Part shown: one piece after another, positions 37,716 through 49,612 of the stretch
Layout: each line of letters starts with the position of its first letter
Position numbering within the stretch: the first letter of the stretch is position 1
Assembly (NCBI GenBank): GCA_030762175.1
Contig: CM060840.1
Span: forward strand, 36,369,501-36,433,500
Source of the DNA: Metallyticus violacea
Lineage: Eukaryota; Arthropoda; Insecta; Mantodea; Metallyticidae
Length of the DNA stretch: 64,000 nt
Direction: 5' to 3'
Notes under the pieces: model-generated
What the model was told of the DNA's origin: nothing
Databases searched by the model: none
What the model saw: the letters and a program-made list of their open reading frames with translations, nothing else
Translations under genes and position numbers: made by a program

Positions 37716-38918
37716 GGATATTAAATAATAATTGCAAGTACTGTGTGTATTATAATAGTAACAGTTTTCACAGATGTGCATTGAAATATTTTTCTTGTTC
37801 CTTAGGACATTCGATGCTGAGGAATTCATTCTTCAAATAATATTTTCATGAGAATTAGACTTACTTATAACTGCTTTAATTTATTTGTGAATAATTGGTA
37901 ATGTTACGTGGAATTTTAATTATTAAGTTTTATTTTGTTTAATTTCAAGTGTAAAAATATGGAATATTTGCAGTTTTTAATTATATTCTTATATTAATTC
38001 AAGGGGATGCATTTTATTCAGTATTTTAATGCTATTTTAAGCCGTAAAAATTTGTTAAGTGTTACAAAGTTTCTCATTCCGTTCAGGGAGAATGCCAAAC
38101 TAACTTGTTCGACATTGAGATCGTTTGTTAAATACTATTTGCTTATATTTAAAGGATATTTAATATTGATGCTTATACATAAGGCGGAAGGTAAACACAG
38201 TATAATTAATTCCAAAAATTTAATTTGCTCTGCTCATCGTAAAAACTACTGATTTCAACATTCGCAGCTGCTTTTGCCCCAAGCATTTAGTGAATCACTC
38301 AAGCACGTTGAGGTATCAAGCTGTTTATTCTACCGGGCATACGTTTTTTAAGTCCTAGTAAAGCCAGGCTCTCTGTGCGCGTTTTGAATTTGTTAACGTT
38401 ATTTGTTAACTTGCGCTTCAATGCCCAACAATAATGAAAAATCGTTATGTTGAAAAACGTTGTGCTCTCGTTAAACTGAGGCAATATTTTAAATTTTCGA
38501 ATACTGAGCGTTTATTCATTACTGTTCAACAAATACGGAGTGTGACAAAGAAGTAAGCGCGAAACAAGTACAGTTTGCTTTTCTGTCTTTTATTGTTATC
38601 CAAAGCAAGAACATTTCTCTCAACAGTAGGAAAATAATTGGTAGAAGTAAACTATTTCCAAATTTCTCCAAATAAGTATAGTGAGGTTATTTAATTTACG
38701 AGCTGGCAGGGCGCGGCAGTGCACTAGGAAAATCCAGTTTTGAAGGTCATTTAATGCATATGTAGGTAACGGCCTGTAGTAAGCCGAGGGAGACTTTGTC
38801 TGCGAGTGATTGTTCGTGTGTTACTCGGTACTTTCATGTGTTTTAACTATTCGTTAGTTATGTCAGCAAATATAGTCTTGAAGAACGTTGTGAGAGACAG
38901 AATCTCTCAATGACAAAA
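37096..38918. other. AT-rich DNA with a (TA)n tract
   Basis: CACCCTGTA at 37163-37171 resembles a mariner terminus next to a TA. No partner end was located. No coding structure was seen. Confidence 0.45.
37666..37715. repeat. (TA)n microsatellite
   Basis: About 24 uninterrupted TA units with a one-base phase shift at the right edge. Confidence 0.95.
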
Positions 38919-38920
38919 TA

Positions 38921-38950
38921 CAGAGGTGTCAAAAAATGTATGCACATTTC
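38921..38950 (+). repeat. Left terminal inverted repeat of the mariner-like element
   Basis: Begins CAGAGGTGTC and pairs with 39743-39772; roughly four of five bases match, with a one-base indel in the A run. Confidence 0.88.
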
Positions 38951-39037
38951 AAGCAAAGAAAAAACTGTGTTAACATAACAAAACTGAATTCACACAAACA
39001 GAAAATGATGCGCACTAATCATCTTAGACTTTTACAG

Positions 39038-39532
39038 TTACAACAGTTGCTCAAAATGCCCACCATCGGCGTCGATACACATCTGAGTACGAAGGCCTCA
39101 TCCTCTTGCACCATGTTCCAAAACCACTCGTAGTACTGCAATCTCCGATCAGGGTCATCTTCATTTAATGTATGCAAAAGTCTTGGGATGAAAACTTTCA
39201 ACTTTGCTGTTTTAATAATACAACCTACACTGGTTATGCTAATTTCAGTCTCACGTGCACATTGCTTTGTAGATTTCTGCGGTGAGTGCTCAAAACGTTC
39301 CAAAATATGGCCCAGGAAGCGGGGCTTGTTGCTGTGCAAGGTCTCCCAGATTTATCCTAGTGAACATCGCAATCGGTACCATTGAAATTTGTCTTGAATG
39401 CGTGCAATTGTTCCTCGCGTTGGCGGTTCTGTACACACGTCTCCACTGCCTTTGAACTTCAATAACATTCTCGGTTTTCCAATACCACTTCAAAATTGCT
39501 TTCCGCTGTTCAAACGATAATCTTGCCTCCAT
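39038..39532 (-). pseudogene. Mariner-like transposase remnant: DNA-binding part fused to C-terminal tail
   Basis: The start MEARLSFEQRKAILKWYWKT (from 39532) is the N-terminal helix-turn-helix seen in insect mariner-type proteins annotated with a DUF4817-like domain. It continues in shifting frames as TEPPTRGTIARIQDKFQ, DKSGRPCTATSPAS and LERFEHSPQKSTKQCARE, then LLHTLNEDDPDRRLQYYEWF up to EDEAFV. In intact relatives the first catalytic aspartate follows soon after; here the sequence jumps (about 39083-39089) to MCIDADGGHFEQLL and a stop (39038-39040), the usual protein tail. The DDE/D core is therefore deleted. At least two frameshifts in the N-terminal half also disable it. Confidence 0.88.
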
Positions 39533-39742
39533 TTTGTTCTAGCAACGCTAGCATAACGTAATGTGAATCACATCTGTTTCCAGAATATTATACAAAAATC
39601 TTGGTTTCATTTGTTCATTGTTGATTTACCTGTCAGGCGGTAACGCTATCATAATGTAGGTGAGTCACATCTGTTTACAGAACATCATACTAAGCATTAC
39701 AGTTATTTTTCATTTGAAATATGTTAAATAGATGTCTTCTTT

Positions 39743-39772
39743 GAAAGTGTGTATGCATTTTTGGCATCTCGG
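39743..39772 (-). repeat. Right terminal inverted repeat of the mariner-like element
   Basis: Reverse complement CCGAGATGCCAAAAATGCAT, followed outside by TA. It lies upstream of the transposase start, leaving a leader of about 240 bases. Confidence 0.88.
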
Positions 39773-42100
39773 TATATGTTCTTAAAGAAGAAATGTTGGG
39801 TGAAATTAGAAATTTACTACGCAGATGCTGACAATATATTGACACTGAGCAGAATCATTTTCAACATATAACACATGTTATTAATATCATCATAATTATT
39901 GCTATCATTTTTAAATTCAGTATCACTTATACTTTCAGTGAAAATATAATTTATAAAATATACTATATGCGCGGCGAATTTATCTACCTTTTTTCAGCTG
40001 CGTCGGCTGCAGTAAGCAGTAAAGCTGCGTTCAGGCTGCCCGCTATCTCGTGTAACTTCACTGTATAAATACAACAAATATACATTAATTTCTTTATACT
40101 CTAAATGAAATCACCTCCTACCTCAAAATATATAACGATATTAAATATATGTTATATCTTAAAACCACCTTTCAAATACTCTATGCATAATCAAAAATTT
40201 GAAATGCCATATTATTATGATAAAACGAATCGTTTTTGTACATTACTCCAGCTTAACATCCATAAGTTGAAATATAATAAGTAATGTTTCAATCGCTCAA
40301 GATGCTACAGGCATTTTGAATATGTTATTAAGGAGTATTTATAGTACATATTTGAGCTAAATGGAAGCAGTCAAGGCCACGGAGTTTGTATGAAGTGAAG
40401 TAATATTTAGTAGCTTGGCACAGTTGGAATCGAAATAAACTAGACTACTCAGACTACGATATTATAGATGCCGGTAAGTGCTACATTAGCACAGAACTTA
40501 TTCTTTTGAACCATTCTTACATGATTACAAGGAAAGAGTTTCTATACAAGTAGAGCGCTTCTCCAAGATGACGTCTTACTGGGGAAATTGCTTTTTATCA
40601 GACATTGAAAATCGATTTGTTATTTGCTATCTCTTCCACAGCCCGGTGTTTCCTCTTTGTTGCGAAGTTATGACTTTTACCATGGAGAGCTTTGCGAAGC
40701 CAATAAGGCCTGGCAAACTTGGAAAGTTGCCCTTCAGTTTTCGGCACAAAAGGCAAAGTAGGTCAAGCTGCATAAAGGGATGTATGCAGAAAGTCCCAAG
40801 GGCGAAGTCATACGCCTTGAGATAGAAGTTTTGTATTAGATGGCGCGCTTTGCCTGTTGCATCGACTGTAAGAGAGAATCAAGTTCCTGTGGACTCTTGT
40901 TTTGCTTTGGAATAAAAGGGTAGTATTTATTGCTTCTAATCTATGGGTTGCATCAAACAAATACCTCGTTTGTTCCTTGAACTTGAAAGTATATACGGAT
41001 CTATCGGATCTTAATGGGTGTTTTACAGGAAATACAGGAAATGTGGACAATCCCAAGTGACTACTCGCAGTCAGTGTAAGAAATGCAATAATGTAATGAT
41101 AAAAGTACATAGTTCAAATTAGAAATCATAGAAACTTCAACATCAATAAAAGATTAATCTTTTTTTAATATATTCTAAGAGTAAAACATATTTTTATCAC
41201 TATAGTCGAATTTGGCCCAAAATAGAAATTTTGAGATTTTTACCGTTTTTGTATTTTAAACATTATAGTTTGCGAATACATAATTAATTTAATTGTATTT
41301 TACCCTCTAAGATCTTAAAAATAAGTTTAAATTGGCTGCTGTACTTGGGTTACCCCCCTTTCCAACCTTGCCTAGCTGTATACACTTTTAATAAATCAGA
41401 GAATTTACGTGAGTGAGATATTTAAACTATTTGGGAGATAGAGATAGCAAAACTAGCGATGTATGCGGTGAGAAGAGCTTTCTCTGCCAAGTAAAACATT
41501 ACCCACTGCATGCGATCATCTATTCAAATACTTAAGAGACAGTCCATCTCTTTGCGTTAACAAAAGTAGAACATTAATAGAGAACAGTTGTACGTTATCA
41601 ACACATTCCTCTGACAAGCCAGGCCGAGCTAAGAGGAAATCTAAAAGAGATAACAGTCTGATGAGGACCCTGAGTATGACCCAGGAATGTACTGAGGTTG
41701 GTGCAAAAGTTTAAGTAATTTTCTCAAAATTACATTTGGTTCTAAATATGTACCTATTTTTCGAATTGATTTATTGCACATAAATGCAATTTATACAGTG
41801 TTTTAAAAGCACTTTATATGTACTATATTTTATAGTAATTTTGACTCAAAATATAAAAATAAAAATTAATCTCATAAACCAAAGTGTTAAAATAATAAAA
41901 TCAATTTTTTTTCCTGTGAACATACTTTTTATTAAAGCGTTTTAAAAATATCAGTATAAGCAATAAGTATGCTTCTTTAGGCCTGCCAAAGTTCATCTGT
42001 ATAGCTCTAATAGTTTCTGAGAGAATATACATGTTTACCAAATTTAACATGGGTGATATAGGGACTAAGTCTCCCCTTAACATAAATAAAACAGATGATA
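39773..42100. other. AT-rich DNA, no gene recognised
   Basis: A GC-richer patch at 40560-41060 carries overlapping frames on both strands (85 and 100 codons) without a known motif. An acceptor-like ttttttcag precedes a short GC-rich piece near 39998; too short to judge. Confidence 0.4.
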
Positions 42101-42500
42101 TAAGGGTTGTTCAAATGAAAAATGGCTAAAGATGACAGTTCGAGAGAGTCTACATGTAGTCACCTATATTGTTTAGACAGCTGTCCAAACGCTGATCACG
42201 TTTACCATGTCCTCCGCAGAGGACGCTGGTTGTTAGTGAAACCAATTTTCCACAACTTGAACAGTGGTGAAACGCTAACCATTTAATGGACCAAACACAT
42301 GTTACTCGCAAGGGGAGATCTGGGCGGATGGGAGGGCGTTATCGTGAAGCATAAGCACATCTCCTGACACTTTTCAGGCCGTTTGTTTCTGATGGCCCTT
42401 GGGAGGTTCTATAAGGTGCCGCAGTAAAGCTGGACGTTGATCATGGCACCTTCTCTGCACTAAAAGCACACTCCGTTTTACTCGGTTGGACGCACCCATT
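42101..42500 (-). pseudogene. Mariner transposase fossil, C-terminal half
   Basis: On the minus strand, in changing frames: GAMINVQLYCGTL, a stop, then NLPRAIRNKRPEK matches the mariner stretch 'GxTINxxxYCxTLxxLxxAIxxKRxxK'. VLMLHDNALPSAQ (about 42325-42365) matches the catalytic 'VLLLHDNARPHxA' block holding the second aspartate. HVFGPLNG then RFTTVQVVENWF follow, close to '(D)xHxFGPLKxxLxGxRFxxDxxV'. The intervening 'PYSPDLAP' segment is deleted. It ends near DQRLDSCLNNIGDYM. The outer TAAGGGTTGTTCAAATGAAA at 42101-42120 could be the terminal repeat; the opposite end was not found. Stops and frameshifts make it non-functional. Confidence 0.8.
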
Positions 42501-45355
42501 ACACAAAGTTCCTGTTTCAACTCACCTGATTCAGACTTACCACATTCTGTGTTGTTACAACAGAACAATCTGGAGGAGTATTGTAGCTAAGGACATGGAA
42601 ACATCTTCGTGGAGAAGATTGTCAGGATAGACAGAAGCTGAATCTGGAAGTTTTGTGTAAGATTTCTGTATTCAGAGAACATTTATTCGGGAACTGTCAT
42701 ATGAACAAGCATGATATGAATGAATCATGCATTTAAGTCCATGTTAGCTACAGCTCGGCTATACCAGATTAGTTGGTCTTTTGACAAACATAACCTTTTT
42801 AAAAATATGATTGCATTCGAAAGCACTATTTTCGTATATAAATGACATTTATGTACATTACGCAACTGAAGTTATACTAAAATAATGAACCAAGAATTAT
42901 TACAGTCGATATGAATGTGATTAATAACCTATAAATCCCAAAAATCTTTTAGGAGAATAGTTAGGTTTATAAATTAGTAGCAAGCAAGATGAGATACCGC
43001 CGTATTCAAGAAAAAGACACCTCCAACATATCCTTGTTAAATAAATACGTTAATGAACTTCACGCCCTTAAAATGAACAGTCTTTATCAGTATCTTAAGC
43101 TGATTCCTTGATGTTCATTAAAGTTATTTTAGACGCGAGTTTCAAACAATGTTTCAGTAATCTATCATAATATTTTAAAAAAAGAACACAATTAAATGAT
43201 TAAGTATGATAAAGGCAATGCTTAGCAACAGTTAAAGAATTTTTATATTCAGTGTCTTATGTTCTTCATAAAATGAGTGAACAGTAACACATAGTGCCAG
43301 TCATATTACGGAACAGTTACTGTAAAATGTATATCTTCGTTGCAGTCAGAGTAGAAAATAAGATATTGTGAACATTTGCCTGTAAATGTGAACATTACCC
43401 GATCAGACATGTAAATATTGGAAATATTTCTAATATACCAATATTTGAGGCTATTATTAAAATTACCATTTGTCTTTGGTGAAAGTTAGAAATTTGTCAT
43501 CACTCTTGCTAGTTGATATACTTTTCCACTGTGGGATGTTTTTGACACGTATTTGCAAAACAGGATAGTGAACAGAAATTTATTTGTGTCTTTAGATAGT
43601 TATGGATTTATACAACTAGTGTTTTATTTATCAATGATGGTGTATACAAATTTGATGCCTTATTTATCAACTCACAATTTGTTTTTGTTTTTTTCTTGAG
43701 AAGTTTATTTGAATGACAAAATAAACGTGGTTCTCGGTTAAAGGCATGAAACTCTACTGAACATGATTCACTTAATTTCTAATTTCATTCGAGTAATTCT
43801 TTCTTAAACACTTAACTTCAACAGTCTCCTTGATTAACAGAATTAACTTGGAATTTTGTACTAATGTATGGTATCATAATATCATAACCTAAAATGTGTA
43901 AACATAATCGGATGCTAATTTAACATGTTGGAGCTGTTTACAAAACATGTGTAATTATGTGCTGGCGTTTCAGCAATACCAAAACTCCTTTCCACAAACA
44001 CAGGGTCTCATCAAAATTAACATTTGGAGGGAAAACTTGTTCAATTAGATCTATCAACATTTAACACGGTGCTTTGGTAAATGTCAAAAAATGTGAACAA
44101 TTTATGGCAAAAGTGGAGAAAATATATGAGTATTTTCACTTGTGTGCATTTACTAAGCAAAACTAATGTTTACAATAATCATATTTGTTAACATTTACTA
44201 AATTTCTTAACACAATATGTTTCAATCTGACAGCGAGCACATGCGCAACTAGGAACTAAAGTATTTTGTAAATAATTGAACAAAATTATCCCATTACATA
44301 TACTAGTTTCATGAGAAATGGCAGAGTAACATCACGAGTACTTGAACTTTTTTTATCTAACATACAAATCCTTGCTCCATTAAATGGGCAATCAACAATA
44401 AAATAACATCGATAATAAGCAATTACAAATGTTCTTTTCAATCGGCTATAAACATTAAGATCTGCTTGAAATAAACTTATAGTGATAAAAGAACGCTATT
44501 GCTTCAAGATTGCTCCCAAGAATTTAACAATGAACATAATTACTTTACAATAATTCTTAGAAATACTTTACTTGAAAGGTTTATTGAATTAGTGTTCTCA
44601 GATAAGAAAAGAAAACTGGAGGTAGCTTATTGTGTCCGTTGCCCCATGTATCGCTGCCCTTAATCCGGTATGTGCTCTCAGAAGCTGTCAGCAGAAACTG
44701 ATACACTATCGAACTCATCCTTTTGGTCGTTTATTTCATTGTGCGTTATATCCCGCTTAATTCTGTTGGAAATATTTGTTATGCTATTTCACCCTAAATT
44801 AAAAAAAGCAAGTCTGAAGTTAAAGGCAAAAATAAAATGTAAATTAAAATAAAAATTAAAGGAATAACACTAGAAAAACTGTACAAGATGAACAAAAACA
44901 AAAAATAAATAAATAAAACAAAAAAAAACAGACCACATTGTTATATACAGGTTGTAACAAAAATATTGTGACAAAGCTTGAGAGCAAGTTCCTAACACCA
45001 AAACAAGGAAAAAAAGCAGCATTAACTAATATTTGAAGATAAGTTTCAAAGCTTTTCGACTAATTAACCGCACAAATGATAAATGTAATCAAGTATTCTT
45101 GCCAACAAATCACCATCTAGGGTACAAAGTACGTGAACGGATTGAATTGTAGTGACAGAATGATCCGATAGTCTGAAAATTTTAATTATTATTTTGACAA
45201 ATTTAAGTTGTGAGTCGTACCTCTAAACGTGTTGGATGTGACCTTTCATTAATAACCAAGAAAATTTCCAAAATATTTTATATTATATATATATTCTCGT
45301 ATTGGGGTGGTTGGTTACTATTTCTACTCTGTCTAGCAGGAGAAGATGGAGTAAA

Positions 45356-45380
45356 AATTAATTTGCTTTGCAAATTAATT
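45356..45380. repeat. Perfect 11-base inverted repeat with 3-base loop
   Basis: AATTAATTTGC, TTT, GCAAATTAATT: a perfect hairpin. In AT-rich intergenic DNA this can arise by chance or replication slippage; no neighbouring gene suggests a terminator role. Confidence 0.8.
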
Positions 45381-45847
45381 GGTTTATGAAAAACATGGGG
45401 AGAAAACCTTTTGTACATATGTAGACTAGAGGATTGAATATGTTGTGATCTAAAGGCTAAAATAATTTTGAAATAATATGCATTAATAATTCACACTAAT
45501 CAAAATAAAACATATTGTTTTAAAGAACACTATATTTTCTCCTTGATATTGTTATAATATTTTTGCGATGTACGAAAGCATTTATATTTAGAGTGTGTTA
45601 ATGAGCAACGCCGAAATAAGTGCTACCTGGACAAGTAAATTGTATGTGATAAGAATCCAGAGTCAATGGTTTTAGGCTTACATGTTAGGGTTTATAGTTT
45701 CAAAAGTGTATGCTCGCCACTGACTTTTACCAAGCTCCATTTAAAATGATAACAAATAATGACTCTTAGTCACCGATAACATACCTTTATTAAATGACTT
45801 ACATTAGCATTTGGTGCACTTTTGAAACACTTTATTATATTATTTAC

Positions 45848-45878
<31 letters not shown>

Positions 45879-45887
45879 ATTATTATA
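45848..45887. repeat. (ATT)n microsatellite
   Basis: About ten ATT units followed by two degenerate ones. Confidence 0.9.
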
Positions 45888-46459
45888 TTTTCACAAGAGC
45901 ATGGTATAAGCATAAGGTAAATAAGAACATAACATGCTATTTTATTTCAGTTTAACAAATTAATAACTAATTTTATATGTGAATAGTTTATTACAATAAT
46001 TAATGCAAAACACATGCTTTTGACTGTAAAAAGCAGCAGCACGCATTACATTTTAAAGGTAAACGTTCAATGAAATATATTGAAGTATATTTATTAAAGA
46101 TGCTACAATAAAAGGAAAATTGAACGAAAATTCACGATATTTACAGAACTTGATCCAAATGTCCTGTTGCATTTATACTGCAACATGTTGATGCAACGTT
46201 TCACGTCGAATATGGAAAGGGATGTCTCCGAAAAGTAAGGCCGCATGTGTTGTAAGAATTCTTGATAAATATATTTAATATTTGAGGAAGAACACGTGGA
46301 ACACTAAGACTGGAAGCCACAAATTGACAGAAAATCTCCATTGATGACTTGCCTTCATAGTGGTATGAGGCTTTTTGTAATCCCAAAACATATGACTGTT
46401 CCTACTTCTGCTAAACTTGGCTTTATCTGGGAATAACAGCATAGAAAAGATTCTGTCCT

Positions 46460-46470
46460 CCCCCCCCCCC
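46460..46470. repeat. Poly-C run, 11 bases
   Basis: A C run inside a minus-strand open frame. It would give a run of G-rich codons and is a likely site of sequence or length uncertainty. Confidence 0.85.
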
Positions 46471-48659
46471 TACAAAGAGCAATGGTAAATAAGTGGGGAC
46501 CAAATTTCTCTGGATCTAAGGAATGCATGCACCTTTTGAAAGTGGAATGATAAGAGTTGCCCTTCATGCACAACTTGCGTGACGGACGCTTATAGCCTGC
46601 TGGTTGAAGGTTAGGAACGACAAGTGTTACACGAAACAATTGACAGATATCTCTCAAGATTTCCAGCATTAGGAAAAAAGGAGAAATGCAAAATTGTTTA
46701 TAACAAATGAATAACCAATAACATTCTAATGCAGCGGCGTGGAATCACGTACAAATTATTTTAACACTAAAATGTGGAAAAGCTATACATTAGTTATTTA
46801 CAAGTGATTAATGAGAAGGCGTGAACTTATTCTATTATTAAATTTAAGGGTATTCAGTTTTTGTGACACTTTCTTAGTACCAAATTGCAATTACTTTAAT
46901 AACTTATACTCTCGATATTTTATGTCCTTGACACTGTCTAAAACCCCTCTGTATGCGTTGAAAATATATCGGTGTTGTTCTTAATATTCTGTATACATTC
47001 TAATGCATATTTATGTAATAATTTCAACTAGTTTATTTAAAGATTGCAATAAAAGTACAACAAAACTATGAAGTATGCAGTTAATTTGATGAGCGTCCGT
47101 TTAAATTCTCGAAAATGGATCGAAAGTGGTGTTGAGAGGATGACGGAAACATTGAAGAATATTCAAATATTCTCATCAGATAAAGTTTGCTTTTTATCCA
47201 CACGCTCTGTACCACAATAATTCCTCAATCTCCGTTTACCGGTATTAAGTGCTACATACAATGTGATCCTTAAAGCACATCGCTTTGTCAGTGTACTGTG
47301 TTAACGTGTTCTGTTTGACAAAGGATACCAGCCAAGCATCCATCACTGTAGACCATCGATCTCCTTCTGATCCTCTCTATAAATCCGATTAGCTGTGGAA
47401 TATCTCGAACGTAATGCCTTGGTTAGACGAACACGTAGATTGAACGCTGAATGCTTGGCTTGTACTACATATAGAGCGAGAGAATTCCTGAAGACCATTT
47501 TCTGTCCGTGCCGATGGATTCCTGTGCATGCAGGCCATTTGCACCAGCCATTGTGCGCCAACCAATTCCACGCTGGAGCGGTAATAGGTAGGCTTGCCTA
47601 GTTACGATGTCATTAATCGCAATTTGGGTTTCTCCTTGCATCATGGCACGTATCCTAATCGACCGGAACCTATAAACAGGAGCGCAGTATTCTCCCATGC
47701 GAACGCTTTACTGTGTACTAGAACACGCTAATGAAGATTCTCTGGCAATTTCTTAATGAACTGTGCTCGAGTATCCAACAGGCTTTTTCCTGTAATCGTC
47801 ATTAATGATGCAAAACACTTTTCTTTCTTTGCGTATGATGAAAACCGGATGGACATCATAAGTAGACAATGTAAAAAGAGCGTTGAGTCGCTCTCTAGTT
47901 TGTGAGTGGTAATCCAAAAGGTTTAATAAAGCATTAGCATCGCGTAATATCCAGGAAAATGAAAATTATTTGGTGTTGAAAATAAATCCATGAGTAAACT
48001 ATAGCACTGGTCGAAGACATAATTAATTTTCATTAGTTACTAAATGTTTCCTAGTTATAATTATAATTGTATGTTGTATAACTTAGTCAAAATATAATTT
48101 TAGCTAAACAATTTGTTCTTGTGTGTGCTATGTTGGTTATCGTAATAAGTGCGCGCGAGCGACAGAATGTCAGCCAGTCAGCCTAGCTGCGATGTCTGCC
48201 AAGGACATGACCGGGAATCGCAAGCTTCGTGGGAACGTATAATCAGTCTGAGTTAAACATTTATTGAAAATGCACGTGTACAGTATTGTGCTAAGATAGC
48301 TATTGCTAATAGTAGGCCTAAGTACTTTATTTTGCAACGAGTGTTTATTTAGTATTCCAATGTGTATACAAAAACAACTTGTGTTGGCAAGAGATTATTT
48401 CTAGAAAATGTTCCTGATGATCAAGTTTCAAGTCCTGCTTAATAAATTAGTTAAAAACTTTCGGGACTGTTCAAGATAAGATTCGAAGAGGGCAACAAAA
48501 TAAATGTAGAGGATAAATGTGCATACCTTAGAGAAATATCTGCCAAGAAATAAACTCAATTTCTCCAAAGGCATTAAGAAGGGTGATGGAAACTTTAGTT
48601 AGTGATGAAAGAAATGATTGAAAACTGAAGGAAAGCAGTTCCTACATCTCCGTGGGCGA

Positions 48660-48739
48660 CACGAGTAAGTAGTTGTCTTTTAAGTCATTATTTTTATAAC
48701 ATGAGTAAGTAGATGCATTTTAGGTGATTATTTTTGTAA
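48660..48739. repeat. Degenerate 40 bp tandem duplication
   Basis: Two head-to-tail units share GAGTAAGTAG, TTTTA and GATTATTTTT/CATTATTTTT in the same order. Identity is roughly 80 percent by eye, so the duplication is old. Confidence 0.75.
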
Positions 48740-48784
48740 TATTATTAGCCAGTGCCTCCAGTGTTGAAGTTGCAGTTTGGAAAA

Positions 48785-49085
48785 GCGCATACGGCTGTGG
48801 GTACAGGCTTCGCGGTCCAAGCAGCCTCACCGCCTTATATGGGAAATCCACAATCTGCTCACTCTAAGCAACAGTGAGCGAGTTCTGATGCCAACTCACT
48901 TGCCAGCCAGACATTGAAGTTTCGCACACGGGCCTCTGAGGGCAGCAGCATAGTCCATTTGTAAATGCGAGCAACGAAACTCTGCGGACTATATCACGTT
49001 GAATGTTCATGGTGGTGAGATGATGGAGAAACGACAGCGTGAACCAGAGTACCCAGAGAAAACCTGCTTTATCCGCCACAAATTT
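48785..49085 (-). mobile_element. Possible worn transposon-derived segment
   Basis: A GC-richer block. The minus-strand stretch GGTTTTCTCTGGGTACTCTG followed by CACGCTGTCGTTTCTCC and CATCATCTCACCACCATGAA resembles the '..TTCTCCGGGTACTCCGGTTT..' repeats I associate with insect interspersed elements. The weak 74-codon minus-strand frame across it has no domain. Family and ends are undetermined. Confidence 0.3.
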
Positions 49086-49498
49086 CATTTACTTAAACTA
49101 AAATGTTTTTCAAGTGTTTTGAGGTAGACTCGCCTTAAAGGTTCTTGTTTCTTAAAATCAAAAATTTACATCGTTGAGTCATGACAGTTATGAGTAGAGG
49201 AAAAGTCGCCTGTTATTACAGACCAAGTACGAACCTTTTATTTTTCTTGCAGTTCTCTATTAACTTATTATTTTTTTCTGATACCGAACTTTTTTCAACA
49301 CTTTTTTGCTAAAATAAACTAGCAATATAATTATTCTTATCTATCTGTAATTGAAAATAATAAATATTATAAAAGTGTATTTCGAATGTTACATATTTAA
49401 CTAGGGAGTCACTAATAGAAATGGGTTGAGAGGTCCTAACTCCTTTATTATCTTGATCAATCGTCTTATAACTATAGCATATATTTGGATATCTAATG

Positions 49499-49612
49499 GC
49501 ACCGTTGTCAAGGGTTAGACTGGCCTCCTACCGAAGCGATCTGGATTCGATTCCAGCTGTCGTAGTGGAATTTTTGAGCATAAAGGGCTTCTGGCAGGTT
49601 TGTTTGTTACCA
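49499..49612 (+). mobile_element. tRNA-derived SINE head, unassigned family
   Basis: A-box-like GTCAAGGGTTAGACTGGCCT and B-box GGATTCGATTCCAGC are about 40 bases apart, followed by GTCGTAGTGGAATTTTTGAG and CATAAAGGGCTTCTGGCAGG. The layout matches the other SINE heads here but the body does not align to families A to C. The missing acceptor-stem pairing and lack of cloverleaf make a functional tRNA unlikely. Confidence 0.55.

Larger units (their letters stand above)
38921..39772 (-). mobile_element. Internally deleted mariner-like DNA transposon with TIRs and TA duplication
   Basis: The two ends are imperfect inverted repeats of about 30 bases. The left reads CAGAGGTGTCAAAAAATGTA (38921 on), and the right, reverse complemented, reads CCGAGATGCCAAAAATGCAT. 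A TA dinucleotide lies just outside each end (38919-38920 and 39773-39774), as expected because Tc1/mariner elements duplicate TA on insertion. Total length is 852 bp against about 1.3 kb or more for autonomous elements. Inside is a broken transposase (39038-39532, minus) with its catalytic middle missing. Such deletion derivatives can be mobilised only by a transposase supplied elsewhere. Several frameshifts indicate it is no longer young. Confidence 0.92.
42501..48659. other. AT-rich DNA; scattered repeats, no supported gene
   Basis: Contains an 11-base perfect stem-loop at 45356-45380, (ATT)n near 45848-45887 and a C11 run at 46460-46470. TACAGGTTG at 44946-44954 resembles a mariner terminus. 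Two less AT-rich patches hold overlapping frames: 46200-46670 (minus, up to 104 codons) and 47340-47700 (both strands, up to 77). No known protein signature was recognised in either. A CpG-rich piece is at 48150-48250. Confidence 0.4.

Noticed and set aside
39998..40020. Acceptor-like ttttttcag followed by a very short GC-rich piece and a donor-like taag
   Set aside because: Would be a micro-exon of about 14 bases; too short to support from sequence alone.
45848..45887. CRISPR-like or satellite array
   Set aside because: The regularity is that of a simple trinucleotide repeat; no repeat-spacer structure exists anywhere in the window.
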